64,000 nucleotides of DNA from Ralstonia mannitolilytica (GCF_905397375.1 NZ_CAJPVG010000004.1:278661-342660), one strand, 5' to 3'; counted from the stretch's first letter, positions 35,234 through 46,459 are shown. The notes: a model not told the origin generated them from the sequence alone. Translations and numbers: made by a program.

Positions 35234-37585
35234 ATGGTTGAAATCGAAATCGATGGCAAGAAGGTCGAGGTTGCCGAAGGCAGCCTGGTGATGGAGGCGG
35301 CTCGCCAGGCGGGCACCTACATTCCTCACTTCTGCTATCACCGCAAGCTGTCGGTCGCGGCCAACTGCCGGATGTGTCTGGTCGAGGTCGAGAAGGCGCC
35401 CAAGGCACTGCCGGCCTGCGCCACGCCGGTGACGGCGGGCATGAAGGTCTTCACCAACTCCGAGAAGGCGGTGAAGGCGCAGAAGTCCGTGATGGAGTTC
35501 CTGCTGATCAACCACCCGCTGGATTGCCCGATCTGCGATCAGGGCGGCGAGTGCCAGCTGCAGGATCTGGCCGTCGGGTACGGCAAGTCCGAATCGCGCT
35601 ACAAGGAAGAGAAGCGCGTGGTGTTCCACAAGAACGTGGGCCCGCTGATCTCCATGGAAGAGATGACGCGCTGCATTCACTGCACGCGTTGCGTCCGCTT
35701 CGGCCAGGAAGTCGCTGGCGTGATGGAGCTCGGCATGCTCAACCGCGGTGAGCATTCGGAAATCACGACATTCGTTGGCCAGACGGTCGACTCCGAACTG
35801 TCGGGCAATATGATCGACCTGTGCCCGGTCGGTGCGCTGACCAGTAAGCCGTTCCGCTACTCGGCCCGCACGTGGGAGCTGGCACGCCGCAAGTCGGTGT
35901 CGCCCCACGATGGCCTGGGCGCCAACGTGATCGTCCAAACCAAGAACCAGCGTGTGATGCGCGTGCTGCCGCTGGACAACGAGGCGATCAACGAATGCTG
36001 GCTGTCCGACAAGGACCGCTTCGCCTACGAAGGCCTGAACAGCGACGACCGCCTGACCCAGCCGATGCTCAAGCAAGGCGGTCAGTGGAAGGCCGTCGAC
36101 TGGACCACAGCGCTGGAATACGTCGCCAACGGTCTGAACAGCATCAAGCGCGACCACGGTGCCGAGCAGATCGGCGCGCTCGCCAGCCCGCACAGCACGC
36201 TGGAAGAGCTGTTCCTGCTCCAGAAGCTGGTGCGTGGCATCGGCAGCGACAACGTCGACTTCCGCCTGCGCCAGTCCGATTTCTCGGTCAAGCCGACCGG
36301 CGCACCGTGGCTGGGCATGCCGATCGCCGACGTTTCGCTGCTGCAGCGTGCGCTGATCGTGGGTTCGTTCCTGCGCAAGGATCATCCGCTGCTGGCCGCG
36401 CGTCTGCGCCAGGCCGGCAAGAAGGGCGCGCAGTTGAGCGTGATCGGTGCCGGTGGTGAAGATCTGCTGATGCCGGCTACGCAACTGCTGGGCGCGCCGT
36501 CGCAGTGGCTTGCGTTGCTGTCGCAAGTCGCGGTGGCCGTGGCGGCTGCCAACAACGTGGCCCGTCCGGGCGGCACCGACGGCATCGAAGCCGGTGACGT
36601 TGCCAAGCGCATTGCCGCGAGCCTCGCTTCGGGCGAGCGCAAGGCCGTGTTCCTCGGCAATGCTGCGGTGGCGCATCCGCAATTCTCGCGACTGCACGCG
36701 CTGGCCCAATGGGTTGCGCAGCAGACCGGTGCCACGCTGGGCTTCCTGACCGAAGCAGCCAACACCGTGGGCGGCTACATTGCCGGCGCACTGCCGCAAG
36801 GCAACGGCCTCGACGCCGCGGCCATGCTCGCGCAACCGCTTCGCGCCTATGTGCTGCTGGGCGCAGAGCTGGAGTTCGACTCCGCCAATCCGGCACAAGC
36901 GCGTGCGGCGCTGGACCAAGCTGATACCGTGGTCGTGCTGTCGCCGTTTGCATCGCGTGCCGCGCTCGAATACGCAGACGTACTGCTGCCGACGGCACCG
37001 TTCACAGAAACCTCGGGCACCTTTGTCAACTGTGAAGGCCTGCCGCAGAGCTTCAACGGCGTGGTCCGCAGCCTGGGCGATTCGCGTCCGGCGTGGAAGG
37101 TCCTTCGTGTGCTGGGCAACCTGCTGAACGTTTCGGGCTTCGAGTACGACAGCTCCGAAGCAGTGCGTGACGAAGTGCTCGCCACGCCGGCCGCCGATCG
37201 TCTGTCCAACGCAACCACGGCGCAGACCACGGCTCCGGCAGTCACCAACGCCGGCATTGAGCGCCTGGCCGACGTGCCGATTTACCACGCCGATCCGATC
37301 GTTCGCCGCGCGGGTTCGCTGCAACTGACGGCCGCCGCACGTGCTGCAGTGCGTGCCAGCCTGCCGGCCGATCTGTACGCGCAACTTGGTCTCTCCAATG
37401 GCGATGCCGTGCGCGTGACGCAAGGGCAGGCCAGCGTGGTGCTGCCGGCCGTGCTGGACAAATCGCTGGCCTCTGGCGTGATCCGTGTGCCTGCCGCCAC
37501 CGAAGCCTCGGCTCAACTGGGCGCGATGTTCGGCGCGGTAAGCGTTGAGAAGGTTGAATCGTCCGCGCTGGCGGCTACGGTGTAA
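35234..37585 (+). CDS. nuoG: NADH-quinone oxidoreductase subunit G
   Basis: This 783-residue largest peripheral subunit carries iron-sulfur clusters in its N-terminal third: a ferredoxin-like [2Fe-2S] site (HFCYHRKLSVAANCRMC), a His/Cys cluster (HPLDCPICDQGGECQLQ) and CIHCTRCVRFGQE. The rest is a molybdopterin-oxidoreductase-like fold without a cofactor. It relays electrons from NuoF to NuoI. It is followed by nuoH after 8 nt. Confidence 0.98.
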   Translation: MVEIEIDGKKVEVAEGSLVMEAARQAGTYIPHFCYHRKLSVAANCRMCLVEVEKAPKALPACATPVTAGMKVFTNSEKAVKAQKSVMEFLLINHPLDCPICDQGGECQLQDLAVGYGKSESRYKEEKRVVFHKNVGPLISMEEMTRCIHCTRCVRFGQEVAGVMELGMLNRGEHSEITTFVGQTVDSELSGNMIDLCPVGALTSKPFRYSARTWELARRKSVSPHDGLGANVIVQTKNQRVMRVLPLDNEAINECWLSDKDRFAYEGLNSDDRLTQPMLKQGGQWKAVDWTTALEYVANGLNSIKRDHGAEQIGALASPHSTLEELFLLQKLVRGIGSDNVDFRLRQSDFSVKPTGAPWLGMPIADVSLLQRALIVGSFLRKDHPLLAARLRQAGKKGAQLSVIGAGGEDLLMPATQLLGAPSQWLALLSQVAVAVAAANNVARPGGTDGIEAGDVAKRIAASLASGERKAVFLGNAAVAHPQFSRLHALAQWVAQQTGATLGFLTEAANTVGGYIAGALPQGNGLDAAAMLAQPLRAYVLLGAELEFDSANPAQARAALDQADTVVVLSPFASRAALEYADVLLPTAPFTETSGTFVNCEGLPQSFNGVVRSLGDSRPAWKVLRVLGNLLNVSGFEYDSSEAVRDEVLATPAADRLSNATTAQTTAPAVTNAGIERLADVPIYHADPIVRRAGSLQLTAAARAAVRASLPADLYAQLGLSNGDAVRVTQGQASVVLPAVLDKSLASGVIRVPAATEASAQLGAMFGAVSVEKVESSALAATV

Positions 37586-37593
37586 GGGTCAAC

Positions 37594-38658
37594 ATGATCG
37601 AGTCGATTACTTCTTTCGGTACCGCCACCTTTGGTGGCTGGTGGCCGCTGATCTGGACGCTGGTCCGCGCGGTCTGCATCGTCGTGCCGCTGCTGCTCTG
37701 TGTGGCGTACCTGATCCTGTGGGAGCGCAAGCTCATCGGCTGGATGCACGTGCGCCTGGGTCCGAACCGGGTGGGCCCGATGGGCCTCCTGCAGCCGATT
37801 GCCGACGTGCTGAAGCTGCTGCTCAAGGAAGTCATGGTGCCGAGCGCGGTCAGCCGAGGCATGTACATCATTGCGCCGCTGATGGTGCTGATGCCCGCGG
37901 TGGCGATCTGGGCGGTGGTGCCGTTCCAGGCGGAAGCCGTGGTATCGAACATCAACGCGGGCCTGCTGTACGTGATGGCAATCAGTTCGGTGGGCGTGTA
38001 CGGTGTGATCCTGGCGGGTTGGGCCTCCAACTCGAAGTACGCATTCCTGGGTGCGATGCGTGCGTCCGCTCAGATGATCTCGTACGAAATCGCCATGGGC
38101 TTCGCGCTGGTGACGGTGCTGATGGTGACGGGCAGCCTGAACCTCTCGGACATCGTCAACTCGCAGAACCGCGGCTTCTTTGCAGACCACGGCGTCAACA
38201 TCCTGTCGTGGAACTGGCTGCCGCTGCTGCCGATGTTCGGCGTGTACTTCATCTCCGGCGTGGCCGAAACCAACCGCCATCCGTTCGATGTGGTCGAAGG
38301 CGAGTCTGAAATCGTGGCCGGCCACATGATCGAGTACTCCGGTATGGCGTTCGCGCTGTTCTTCCTGGCTGAGTACATCAACATGATCGTCATCTCGGCG
38401 ATGACGGCAACGATGTTCCTGGGGGGCTGGGCTCCGCCCATCGACGCGCCGGTGTTCAACTGGATCCCGGGCTTCTTCTGGCTGCTGATCAAGGTCTTCC
38501 TGCTGCTGTCGGTCTTCATCTGGCTGCGTGCATCGTTCCCGCGCTATCGCTATGACCAGATCATGCGCCTGGGCTGGAAGATCTTCATTCCGCTCACTGT
38601 GGGCTGGCTGGTCGTCGTCGCCATCTGGTTGGTGTCGCCGTGGAATATCTGGAAGTAA
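37594..38658 (+). CDS. nuoH: NADH-quinone oxidoreductase subunit H
   Basis: This 354-residue membrane subunit with about eight membrane segments joins the peripheral and membrane arms and lines the quinone tunnel. Conserved stretches are LIGWMHVRLGPNRVGPMGLL, AETNRHPFDVVEGESEIVAG and RASFPRYRYDQIMRLGWK. Length is normal. Confidence 0.98.
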   Translation: MIESITSFGTATFGGWWPLIWTLVRAVCIVVPLLLCVAYLILWERKLIGWMHVRLGPNRVGPMGLLQPIADVLKLLLKEVMVPSAVSRGMYIIAPLMVLMPAVAIWAVVPFQAEAVVSNINAGLLYVMAISSVGVYGVILAGWASNSKYAFLGAMRASAQMISYEIAMGFALVTVLMVTGSLNLSDIVNSQNRGFFADHGVNILSWNWLPLLPMFGVYFISGVAETNRHPFDVVEGESEIVAGHMIEYSGMAFALFFLAEYINMIVISAMTATMFLGGWAPPIDAPVFNWIPGFFWLLIKVFLLLSVFIWLRASFPRYRYDQIMRLGWKIFIPLTVGWLVVVAIWLVSPWNIWK

Positions 38659-38678
38659 CGGGACAATAGGAAGGCACC

Positions 38679-39170
38679 ATGTTGCTTGCCATCAAGGAAT
38701 TCTTTAACAGCCTGCTCCTGAAGGAACTCTTCAAGGGGCTGGCGCTGACCGGGCGCTACCTGTTTGCGCGCAAGATCACCGTTCTCTTTCCGGAAGAGAA
38801 GACGCCGCTGTCGCCGCGCTTCCGCGGCCTGCATGCGCTGCGTCGCTATCCGAACGGAGAAGAGCGCTGCATCGCCTGCAAGCTGTGCGAAGCCGTCTGC
38901 CCGGCCCTGGCCATCACGATCGAGTCCGACCAGCGCGACGACGGCACCCGCCGTACCACGCGCTACGACATCGACCTGACCAAATGCATTTTCTGCGGCT
39001 TTTGCGAGGAAGCTTGCCCTGTGGACGCCATCGTCGAGACGCACATCCTGGAATACCACGGTGAGAAGCGCGGCGACCTGTATTTCACCAAGGACATGCT
39101 GCTGGCCGTGGGTGACCGCTTCGAGCCGGAAATCGCGGCCAACAAGGCGGCTGACGCAAAGTACCGCTGA
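38679..39170 (+). CDS. nuoI: NADH-quinone oxidoreductase subunit I
   Basis: This 163-residue ferredoxin-type subunit binds two [4Fe-4S] clusters (N6a and N6b). Ligands are Cys64, 67, 70 and 74 (CIACKLCEAVCP) and Cys103, 106, 109 and 113 (CIFCGFCEEACP). It passes electrons from NuoG to NuoB. The 154-bp spacer to nuoJ is the longest in the operon and holds three perfect hairpins. Confidence 0.98.
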   Translation: MLLAIKEFFNSLLLKELFKGLALTGRYLFARKITVLFPEEKTPLSPRFRGLHALRRYPNGEERCIACKLCEAVCPALAITIESDQRDDGTRRTTRYDIDLTKCIFCGFCEEACPVDAIVETHILEYHGEKRGDLYFTKDMLLAVGDRFEPEIAANKAADAKYR

Positions 39171-39177
39171 TTCAGGA

Positions 39178-39316
39178 CGCCCGCCGGGCAGTTGGCGGGC
39201 GGCGCAGTTGAACTCCCGCAAGGACTTCGGCTCCTCGTGAGCCAACCAGCTATGGCGGCAAGTCGCAATCTTGCCGCCACGGCTTTGGACAAGCGCGTGC
39301 CGCAAAACGGCACGCG
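39178..39316 (+). promoter_or_regulatory. Three successive hairpins between nuoI and nuoJ
   Basis: Perfect inverted repeats occur at 39178-39201 (8-bp arms CGCCCGCC/GGCGGGCG), 39253-39279 (10-bp arms TGGCGGCAAG/CTTGCCGCCA) and 39294-39316 (9-bp arms CGCGTGCCG/CGGCACGCG, loop CAAAA). None is followed by a T run. The last ends 8 nt before the nuoJ ATG, over the expected ribosome-binding area. Likely roles are segmental mRNA stability or control of nuoJ translation. Confidence 0.7.
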
Positions 39317-39324
39317 TCAGGATC

Positions 39325-39957
39325 ATGGAAATCACGACGATTATCTTCTACTGTTTCGCGCTCGTGCTGGTGCTCTCAGCGCTGAAGGTCATCACCGCGA
39401 AGAATCCCGTGCACGCGGCGCTGTTCCTCGTGCTCTCGTTCTTTACCGCGGCGGCGATCTGGATGCTGCTCAAGGCCGAGTTTCTGGCCATCACGCTGGT
39501 GCTGGTCTACGTGGGGGCGGTGATGGTGCTGTTCCTCTTCGTGGTGATGATGATCGACATCGACATCGAGCACCTGCGGCGGGATTTCTGGACTTACGTG
39601 CCCATGGCCGCCTTCGTGGGTGTTGTCATCATCCTGGAAATGGCCGTGGTGCTGACCAAGACCTTCATGGGGCGCGTACAGCCGGTGCAGGAATTGCCCA
39701 AGGGTTTCAACGGCCCGAATACGCAGGCGCTCGGCAAGCTGATCTACACCGACTACATCTACGCCTTTGAAGTGGCGGGCGCGGTGCTGCTGCTGGCGAT
39801 CGTCGCAGCCGTTGCGCTGACGGCACGCCGCCGCAAGGACACCAAGACACAAAACCCGGCCGAGCAGATCCGCGTGCAACGCAAGGACCGCGTGCGCCTG
39901 GTTTCGATGCCGGCGGAAAAGTCGTCTGGCGCAGCTTCGGCTGAATCGAACAGCTGA
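39325..39957 (+). CDS. nuoJ: NADH-quinone oxidoreductase subunit J
   Basis: This 210-residue membrane subunit has five membrane segments and the conserved VLVYVGAVMVLFLFVVMMI helix, which contains the pi-bulge region tied to proton pumping. A charged C-terminal tail of ~40 residues is longer than in E. coli. The ATG after CAGGAT was chosen; the frame is open 18 codons upstream, through the third hairpin. Confidence 0.96.
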   Translation: MEITTIIFYCFALVLVLSALKVITAKNPVHAALFLVLSFFTAAAIWMLLKAEFLAITLVLVYVGAVMVLFLFVVMMIDIDIEHLRRDFWTYVPMAAFVGVVIILEMAVVLTKTFMGRVQPVQELPKGFNGPNTQALGKLIYTDYIYAFEVAGAVLLLAIVAAVALTARRRKDTKTQNPAEQIRVQRKDRVRLVSMPAEKSSGAASAESNS

Positions 39958-39974
39958 GCCCCGGGAGAACCCAC

Positions 39975-40286
39975 ATGTCTTCGCTATCCCTTGCCCATTA
40001 CCTCGTGCTCGGTGCGGTGCTGTTTGCCATCAGCATCGTCGGCATCTTCCTGAACCGCAAGAACGTCATCGTGCTGCTGATGGCGATCGAGCTGATGCTG
40101 CTCGCGGTCAACCTGAACTTCGTCGCGTTCTCCCATTACCTGGGCGACCTGGCGGGGCAGGTGTTCGTGTTTTTCATCCTGACGGTGGCCGCGGCGGAAT
40201 CCGCGATCGGTCTCGCCATCCTGGTGGTGCTGTTCCGTAACCTGGACACCATCAACGTCGACGATCTGGACAGCCTCAAGGGCTGA
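39975..40286 (+). CDS. nuoK: NADH-quinone oxidoreductase subunit K
   Basis: This 103-residue membrane subunit (MrpC-like) has three membrane segments with the key Glu residues in LLMAIELMLLAVNLNFVAF and VAAAESAIGLAILVVLFRN. It is part of the proton-translocating membrane arm and sits between nuoJ (17 nt) and nuoL (27 nt). Confidence 0.97.
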   Translation: MSSLSLAHYLVLGAVLFAISIVGIFLNRKNVIVLLMAIELMLLAVNLNFVAFSHYLGDLAGQVFVFFILTVAAAESAIGLAILVVLFRNLDTINVDDLDSLKG

Positions 40287-40313
40287 CCGGCGCAACCACT
40301 GATAAGAAGCTCC

Positions 40314-42371
<2,058 letters not shown>

Positions 42372-42383
42372 GGGATTACAAAA

Positions 42384-43850
42384 ATGGTTCTGTCTTTTGC
42401 GATCTGGCTGCCGATCTTCTTCGGCGTGCTGGTGTTGGCCTCGGGCTCAGACCGCAATCCCGGTTATGTCCGCTGGATGTCGCTGATCGGCTCGCTGATC
42501 AGCTTCGTGATGACGCTGCCGCTCGTCACGGGCTTCGACAAGTCGACGGCCGCGATGCAGTTCGTCGAGAAGTCGACCTGGATCGAGCGCTTCCACATCA
42601 GCTACTACCTCGGCGTGGACGGCCTGTCGATGTGGTTCGTGGTGCTGACTGCCTTCATCACCGTGATCGTCGTGATCTCGGCCTGGGAGGTGATCACCGA
42701 GCGCGTGGCCCAGTACATGGCTGCGTTCCTGATCCTGTCGGGCCTGATGATTGGCGTGTTCGCGGCGCTCGACGGCCTGCTGTTCTACGTGTTCTTCGAG
42801 GCCACGCTGATTCCGATGTACATCATCATCGGCGTGTGGGGCGGACCGAACCGCGTGTATGCAGCCATCAAGTTCTTCCTGTACACGCTGCTCGGCTCGC
42901 TGCTGATGCTGATCGCACTGCTGTACCTGTACTTCCACAGCGGCACGTTCGAAATCCTGCAGTGGCACCAGGTCAAGCTGTCGATGAACGAGCAGATCCT
43001 GTTGTTCATCGCTTTCTTCATGGCGTTCGCCGTGAAGGTACCTATGTGGCCGGTGCACACGTGGTTGCCGGACGCCCACGTGGAGGCGCCGACCGGCGGC
43101 TCCGTCGTGCTGGCCGCGATCATGCTGAAGCTCGGCGCGTATGGCTTCCTGCGGTTCTCGCTGCCGATCGCACCCGATGCGAGCCACAGCCTGTCTGCGT
43201 TCATCATCGCGATCTCGCTGGTGGCCGTCATCTACATCGGCCTGGTGGCACTGGTGCAGGCCGACATGAAGAAGCTGGTCGCGTATTCGTCGATCGCCCA
43301 CATGGGCTTCGTCACGCTGGGCTTCTTCATCTTCAACGAGATCGGTATCGAGGGCGGCATCGTTCAGATGATCTCGCACGGTTTCATCTCCGGTGCGATG
43401 TTCCTGTGCATCGGCGTGTTGTATGACCGTGTGCACTCGCGCCAGATCGCCGATTACGGCGGCGTGGTGAACACGATGCCGAAGTTCGCAGCGCTGTCGG
43501 TCTTCTTTGCGATGGCCAACTGCGGTCTGCCGGCCACCTCGGGCTTCGTGGGCGAATTCATGGTGATCCTGGGTTCGGTCCAGTTCAATTTCTGGATCGG
43601 TCTGCTGGCAGCCACCGCGCTGATCTTTGGTGCGGCGTATTCGCTGTGGATGGTCAAGCGCGTGATCTTCGGCGATGTGACGCACAAGCACGTAGCCGAG
43701 CTGAAGGACCTGAATTGCCGTGAGTTCTTCATGCTGGGCGTGCTGGCGATCGCCACCCTGTACATGGGCCTGTATCCGAAGCCTTTCACCGATGTCATGC
43801 ATGCGTCCGTGGTCAATCTGCTGAACCACGTGGCCCAGACCAAGCTGTAA
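42384..43850 (+). CDS. nuoM: NADH-quinone oxidoreductase subunit M
   Basis: This 488-residue antiporter-like subunit of the membrane arm has about 14 membrane segments and the conserved FFEATLIPMYIIIGVWGG and WLPDAHVEAPTGGSVVLAA motifs, with Glu and Lys residues for proton transfer. It is located 12 nt after nuoL and 16 nt before nuoN. Confidence 0.97.
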   Translation: MVLSFAIWLPIFFGVLVLASGSDRNPGYVRWMSLIGSLISFVMTLPLVTGFDKSTAAMQFVEKSTWIERFHISYYLGVDGLSMWFVVLTAFITVIVVISAWEVITERVAQYMAAFLILSGLMIGVFAALDGLLFYVFFEATLIPMYIIIGVWGGPNRVYAAIKFFLYTLLGSLLMLIALLYLYFHSGTFEILQWHQVKLSMNEQILLFIAFFMAFAVKVPMWPVHTWLPDAHVEAPTGGSVVLAAIMLKLGAYGFLRFSLPIAPDASHSLSAFIIAISLVAVIYIGLVALVQADMKKLVAYSSIAHMGFVTLGFFIFNEIGIEGGIVQMISHGFISGAMFLCIGVLYDRVHSRQIADYGGVVNTMPKFAALSVFFAMANCGLPATSGFVGEFMVILGSVQFNFWIGLLAATALIFGAAYSLWMVKRVIFGDVTHKHVAELKDLNCREFFMLGVLAIATLYMGLYPKPFTDVMHASVVNLLNHVAQTKL

Positions 43851-43866
43851 GCAGCGAGAAGAAACT

Positions 43867-45342
43867 ATGCAATCGTCCTCCTCCATTGCGGCTGTTGCCC
43901 CAATCATTTTTCTCGCGCTAGGCATTGGTGCCGTCAACTGGATCGATCTGGCGCGCGGCAAGAACCGGAGCAGCGTTGCCTATCCGGTCTCGCTGGTGAT
44001 CACGCTGGTGCTGACGGTCTGGTTTGCGTTGAATGCCGCCGCCGGTGAAACGCACTACGCATTCGGCAACATGGCCGTGATCGACCCGATGGCCAACGTG
44101 CTGTCGTCGTTCTGCGCGCTGACGCTGTTCGTGACGCTGGTCTATACGCGCCGCTATCTGAACGATCGCGAGATGTCGGCCGGCGAGTTCTACATGTTCG
44201 GCTTGTTCACGTTGGGTGGGCAGGTCGTTATGATCACCGGCAACAACTTCCTGGTGCTGTACCTGGGCCTGGAGTTGCTGTCGCTCGCTTCGTACACGCT
44301 GGTTGCTCTGCGCCGTCGCTCCAACGTGTCGTCCGAATCGGCGATGAAGTACTTCATCCTGGGTGCGCTGGCTTCGGGGCTGCTGCTCTACGGCATGTCG
44401 ATGCTCTACGGCGCAACCGGTTCGCTCGAACTGGGCAAGGTGTTCGACGCCATCAAGAGCGGTGAGATCAACAAGACGATCCTCGTGTTTGGCGTGGTCT
44501 TCATCGTTGCCGGCCTGGCCTTCAAGCTCGGTGTGGCGCCGTTCCACATGTGGGTGCCCGATGTCTATCAAGGCTCGCCCACGGCAGTGACGCTGCTGAT
44601 TGCCGGCGCGCCCAAGGTGGCGGCGTTCGCGATGGCGCTGCGCATCCTGGTGGAAGGGCTGCTCCCGCTGGCATTCGACTGGCAGAACATGCTGATCGTG
44701 CTGGCCATCGTGTCGCTCGCCGTCGGCAACATCACCGGTGTGGTTCAGACGAACTTCAAGCGCCTCCTGGGCTATTCGACGGTGTCCCACATGGGCTTCC
44801 TGCTGCTCGGCATGTTGTCGGGCGTGAGCTCCGGCAAGCCGGATCTGACGGCTCAAGCCTACAGTGCGTCGATGTTCTACGCCATCACGTACGTGCTGAC
44901 CGCGCTGGGCGCCTTCGGCGTGATCCTGCTGCTGGCGCGCAAAGGCTACGAGGCCGAGGAGATCGCCGACCTGAAGGGCTTGTCGAAGAAGAGCCCGTGG
45001 TTTGCATTGCTCATGCTGTTCATGATGATGTCGCTGGCGGGCCTGCCCCCGACGGTCGGCTTCTATGCCAAGCTGTCGGTGCTGGGCGCGGTGGTCGATG
45101 CAGGCATGCCGTGGCTCGCCGTGGTGGCGGTCCTGTTCTCTCTGGTGGGTGCGTTCTACTACCTGCGTGTCGTGAAGGTGATGTACTTCGATGCACCGGC
45201 CGACGAGGGCCCCGTGGAAGCGACCTTCGGCCTGCGCTCGCTGCTGTCCGTCAATGGCCTCTTGGTGCTGGTGCTCGGCATCTTCCCGGCCGGCCTGATG
45301 AGCCTGTGCTACCAGGCCATTCGCCTCACGCTGGCTTCGTAA
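43867..45342 (+). CDS. nuoN: NADH-quinone oxidoreductase subunit N
   Basis: This 491-residue third antiporter-like subunit has about 14 membrane segments. Conserved elements include YLGLELLSLASYTLVALRR and APFHMWVPDVYQGSPTAVT, then FKRLLGYSTVSHMGF. It completes the canonical 14-subunit set. The DUF2818 gene follows after 13 nt. Confidence 0.97.
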   Translation: MQSSSSIAAVAPIIFLALGIGAVNWIDLARGKNRSSVAYPVSLVITLVLTVWFALNAAAGETHYAFGNMAVIDPMANVLSSFCALTLFVTLVYTRRYLNDREMSAGEFYMFGLFTLGGQVVMITGNNFLVLYLGLELLSLASYTLVALRRRSNVSSESAMKYFILGALASGLLLYGMSMLYGATGSLELGKVFDAIKSGEINKTILVFGVVFIVAGLAFKLGVAPFHMWVPDVYQGSPTAVTLLIAGAPKVAAFAMALRILVEGLLPLAFDWQNMLIVLAIVSLAVGNITGVVQTNFKRLLGYSTVSHMGFLLLGMLSGVSSGKPDLTAQAYSASMFYAITYVLTALGAFGVILLLARKGYEAEEIADLKGLSKKSPWFALLMLFMMMSLAGLPPTVGFYAKLSVLGAVVDAGMPWLAVVAVLFSLVGAFYYLRVVKVMYFDAPADEGPVEATFGLRSLLSVNGLLVLVLGIFPAGLMSLCYQAIRLTLAS

Positions 45343-45355
45343 AGTAGCCGGCACC

Positions 45356-45661
45356 ATGAGCACCTCGACGGGCGGCCTGTTTGTCATCGTGTTGGCACTG
45401 GTGTGTGCGAACCTGCCGTTCGTCAATCAACGCGTGCTCGCCCTGGTGCCGGCACGCTGGCCGCGCAAGCCGTTCTGGCTGCGCGGCGCCGAGCTGATTG
45501 CCATGTATGTGGTGGTTGGGCTGGTCGGCTTCGGCATTGAATCGAGCCAGGGCAATGCGTTTGCGCAGGGCTGGCAGTTCTACGCGATCACCGCTTGCCT
45601 GATGCTGGTGTTTGCGTTTCCCGGCTTCACTTGGCAATACCTGGTTCGTCATCCCCGTTGA
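45356..45661 (+). CDS. DUF2818 family membrane protein
   Basis: This 101-residue protein has three predicted membrane segments (about residues 7-24, 43-61 and 74-93) and the ending FPGFTWQYLVRHPR. It lies 13 nt after nuoN, and to my knowledge this linkage recurs in betaproteobacteria. Its size resembles accessory respiratory subunits or assembly factors, so a role with complex I is inferred from context. No catalytic motif is visible. Confidence 0.85.
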   Translation: MSTSTGGLFVIVLALVCANLPFVNQRVLALVPARWPRKPFWLRGAELIAMYVVVGLVGFGIESSQGNAFAQGWQFYAITACLMLVFAFPGFTWQYLVRHPR

Positions 45662-45704
45662 ACCCGCCGGGCAGGTCCTCTCTGTCTCGGCATGAGAGCC
45701 TGCC

Positions 45705-46322
45705 ATGTCCGATTCCACCCCACCGAACCCGAACACCCCCGTCAACGCCGCGCACGATGCCGATGCCGGCCTGCGCGAGACCCCCATTGCGTCTGCCTTG
45801 ATGCACCAGGGCAAGTTCCTGACGCTCAAGCAGGACATTGTCCGCCTGCCGGACGGGCGCCATGCCAGCCGGGAATACCTGATCCATCCAGGCGCCGTCA
45901 TGATGATTCCGCTGTTTGATGACGGTACCGTGCTGATGGAGCGGCAATTTCGCTACCCGGTCGGGCAGGTGATGATCGAGTTCCCGGCCGGCAAGCTCGA
46001 CCCGGAAGAAGGCGGACTGGCGTGCGGCAAGCGCGAACTGCGCGAGGAAACCGGCTACACGGCCGAGCGCTGGGACTATCTCACGCGCATCCATCCGGTC
46101 ATTTCGTACTCCACCGAATTTATCGACATCTATCTTGCGCGCGACCTGAAGCAGGGCGATGCCGCGCTTGACGAAGGCGAGTTCCTGGAGACCTTCATCG
46201 CGCCGGCAGGCCAATTGATCGACTGGGTGCGCGAGGGCAAGATCTCCGACGTGAAAACCATCATCGGGGTATTCTGGCTCGAGAAGATCTTGTCGGGCGC
46301 GTGGGCCCCGAGTGGCGCCTGA
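45705..46322 (+). CDS. NUDIX hydrolase, ADP-ribose pyrophosphatase type
   Basis: This 205-residue protein contains a full Nudix box (GKLDPEEGG then CGKRELREETGY, residues ~92-114), fitting G-x5-E-x7-REUxEExGU. The upstream FRYPVGQVMIEFPAG is typical of ADP-ribose diphosphatases (NudF-like), which hydrolyse ADP-ribose to AMP and ribose 5-phosphate. Its position at the end of the nuo operon is consistent with NAD-derived metabolite control, but that link is inferred. Confidence 0.9.
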   Translation: MSDSTPPNPNTPVNAAHDADAGLRETPIASALMHQGKFLTLKQDIVRLPDGRHASREYLIHPGAVMMIPLFDDGTVLMERQFRYPVGQVMIEFPAGKLDPEEGGLACGKRELREETGYTAERWDYLTRIHPVISYSTEFIDIYLARDLKQGDAALDEGEFLETFIAPAGQLIDWVREGKISDVKTIIGVFWLEKILSGAWAPSGA

Positions 46323-46376
46323 TCCGCTTGTACTCGCGGTTTTCCGCCCCCATCTTCCGTTAGTCAATCCTGTGGC

Positions 46377-46410
46377 GAACGGTCGTGCGAAAAAATTAGC
46401 ACGACCGTTC
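46377..46410 (+). promoter_or_regulatory. Perfect 12-bp-arm inverted repeat, operator-like
   Basis: Arms GAACGGTCGTGC (46377-46388) and its exact complement (46399-46410) flank a 10-nt A/T-rich spacer. The right arm overlaps the -35 of the DUF1178 promoter. No T-tract follows on the plus strand. The form is that of an operator for a dimeric (for example TetR-type) repressor; the regulator is unknown. Confidence 0.7.
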
Positions 46411-46436
46411 ACAAATTTCCGAATCGGGGATACACT
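46408..46436 (+). promoter_or_regulatory. Sigma-70 promoter of the DUF1178 gene
   Basis: TTCACA (46408-46413) and TACACT (46431-46436) are spaced by 17 nt. The start codon follows 23 nt after the -10. The -35 overlaps the right arm of the inverted repeat, so repression by occlusion is plausible. Confidence 0.65.
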
Positions 46437-46459
46437 CATCCCCACGCGCTGGACCGATC

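Noticed and set aside
33428..37516. A 1362-codon open frame on the minus strand opposite nuoE-nuoF-nuoG
   Set aside because: It mirrors three well-identified genes; long antisense frames are common with this GC-rich third-position bias, and the translation is low-complexity with no family motif.
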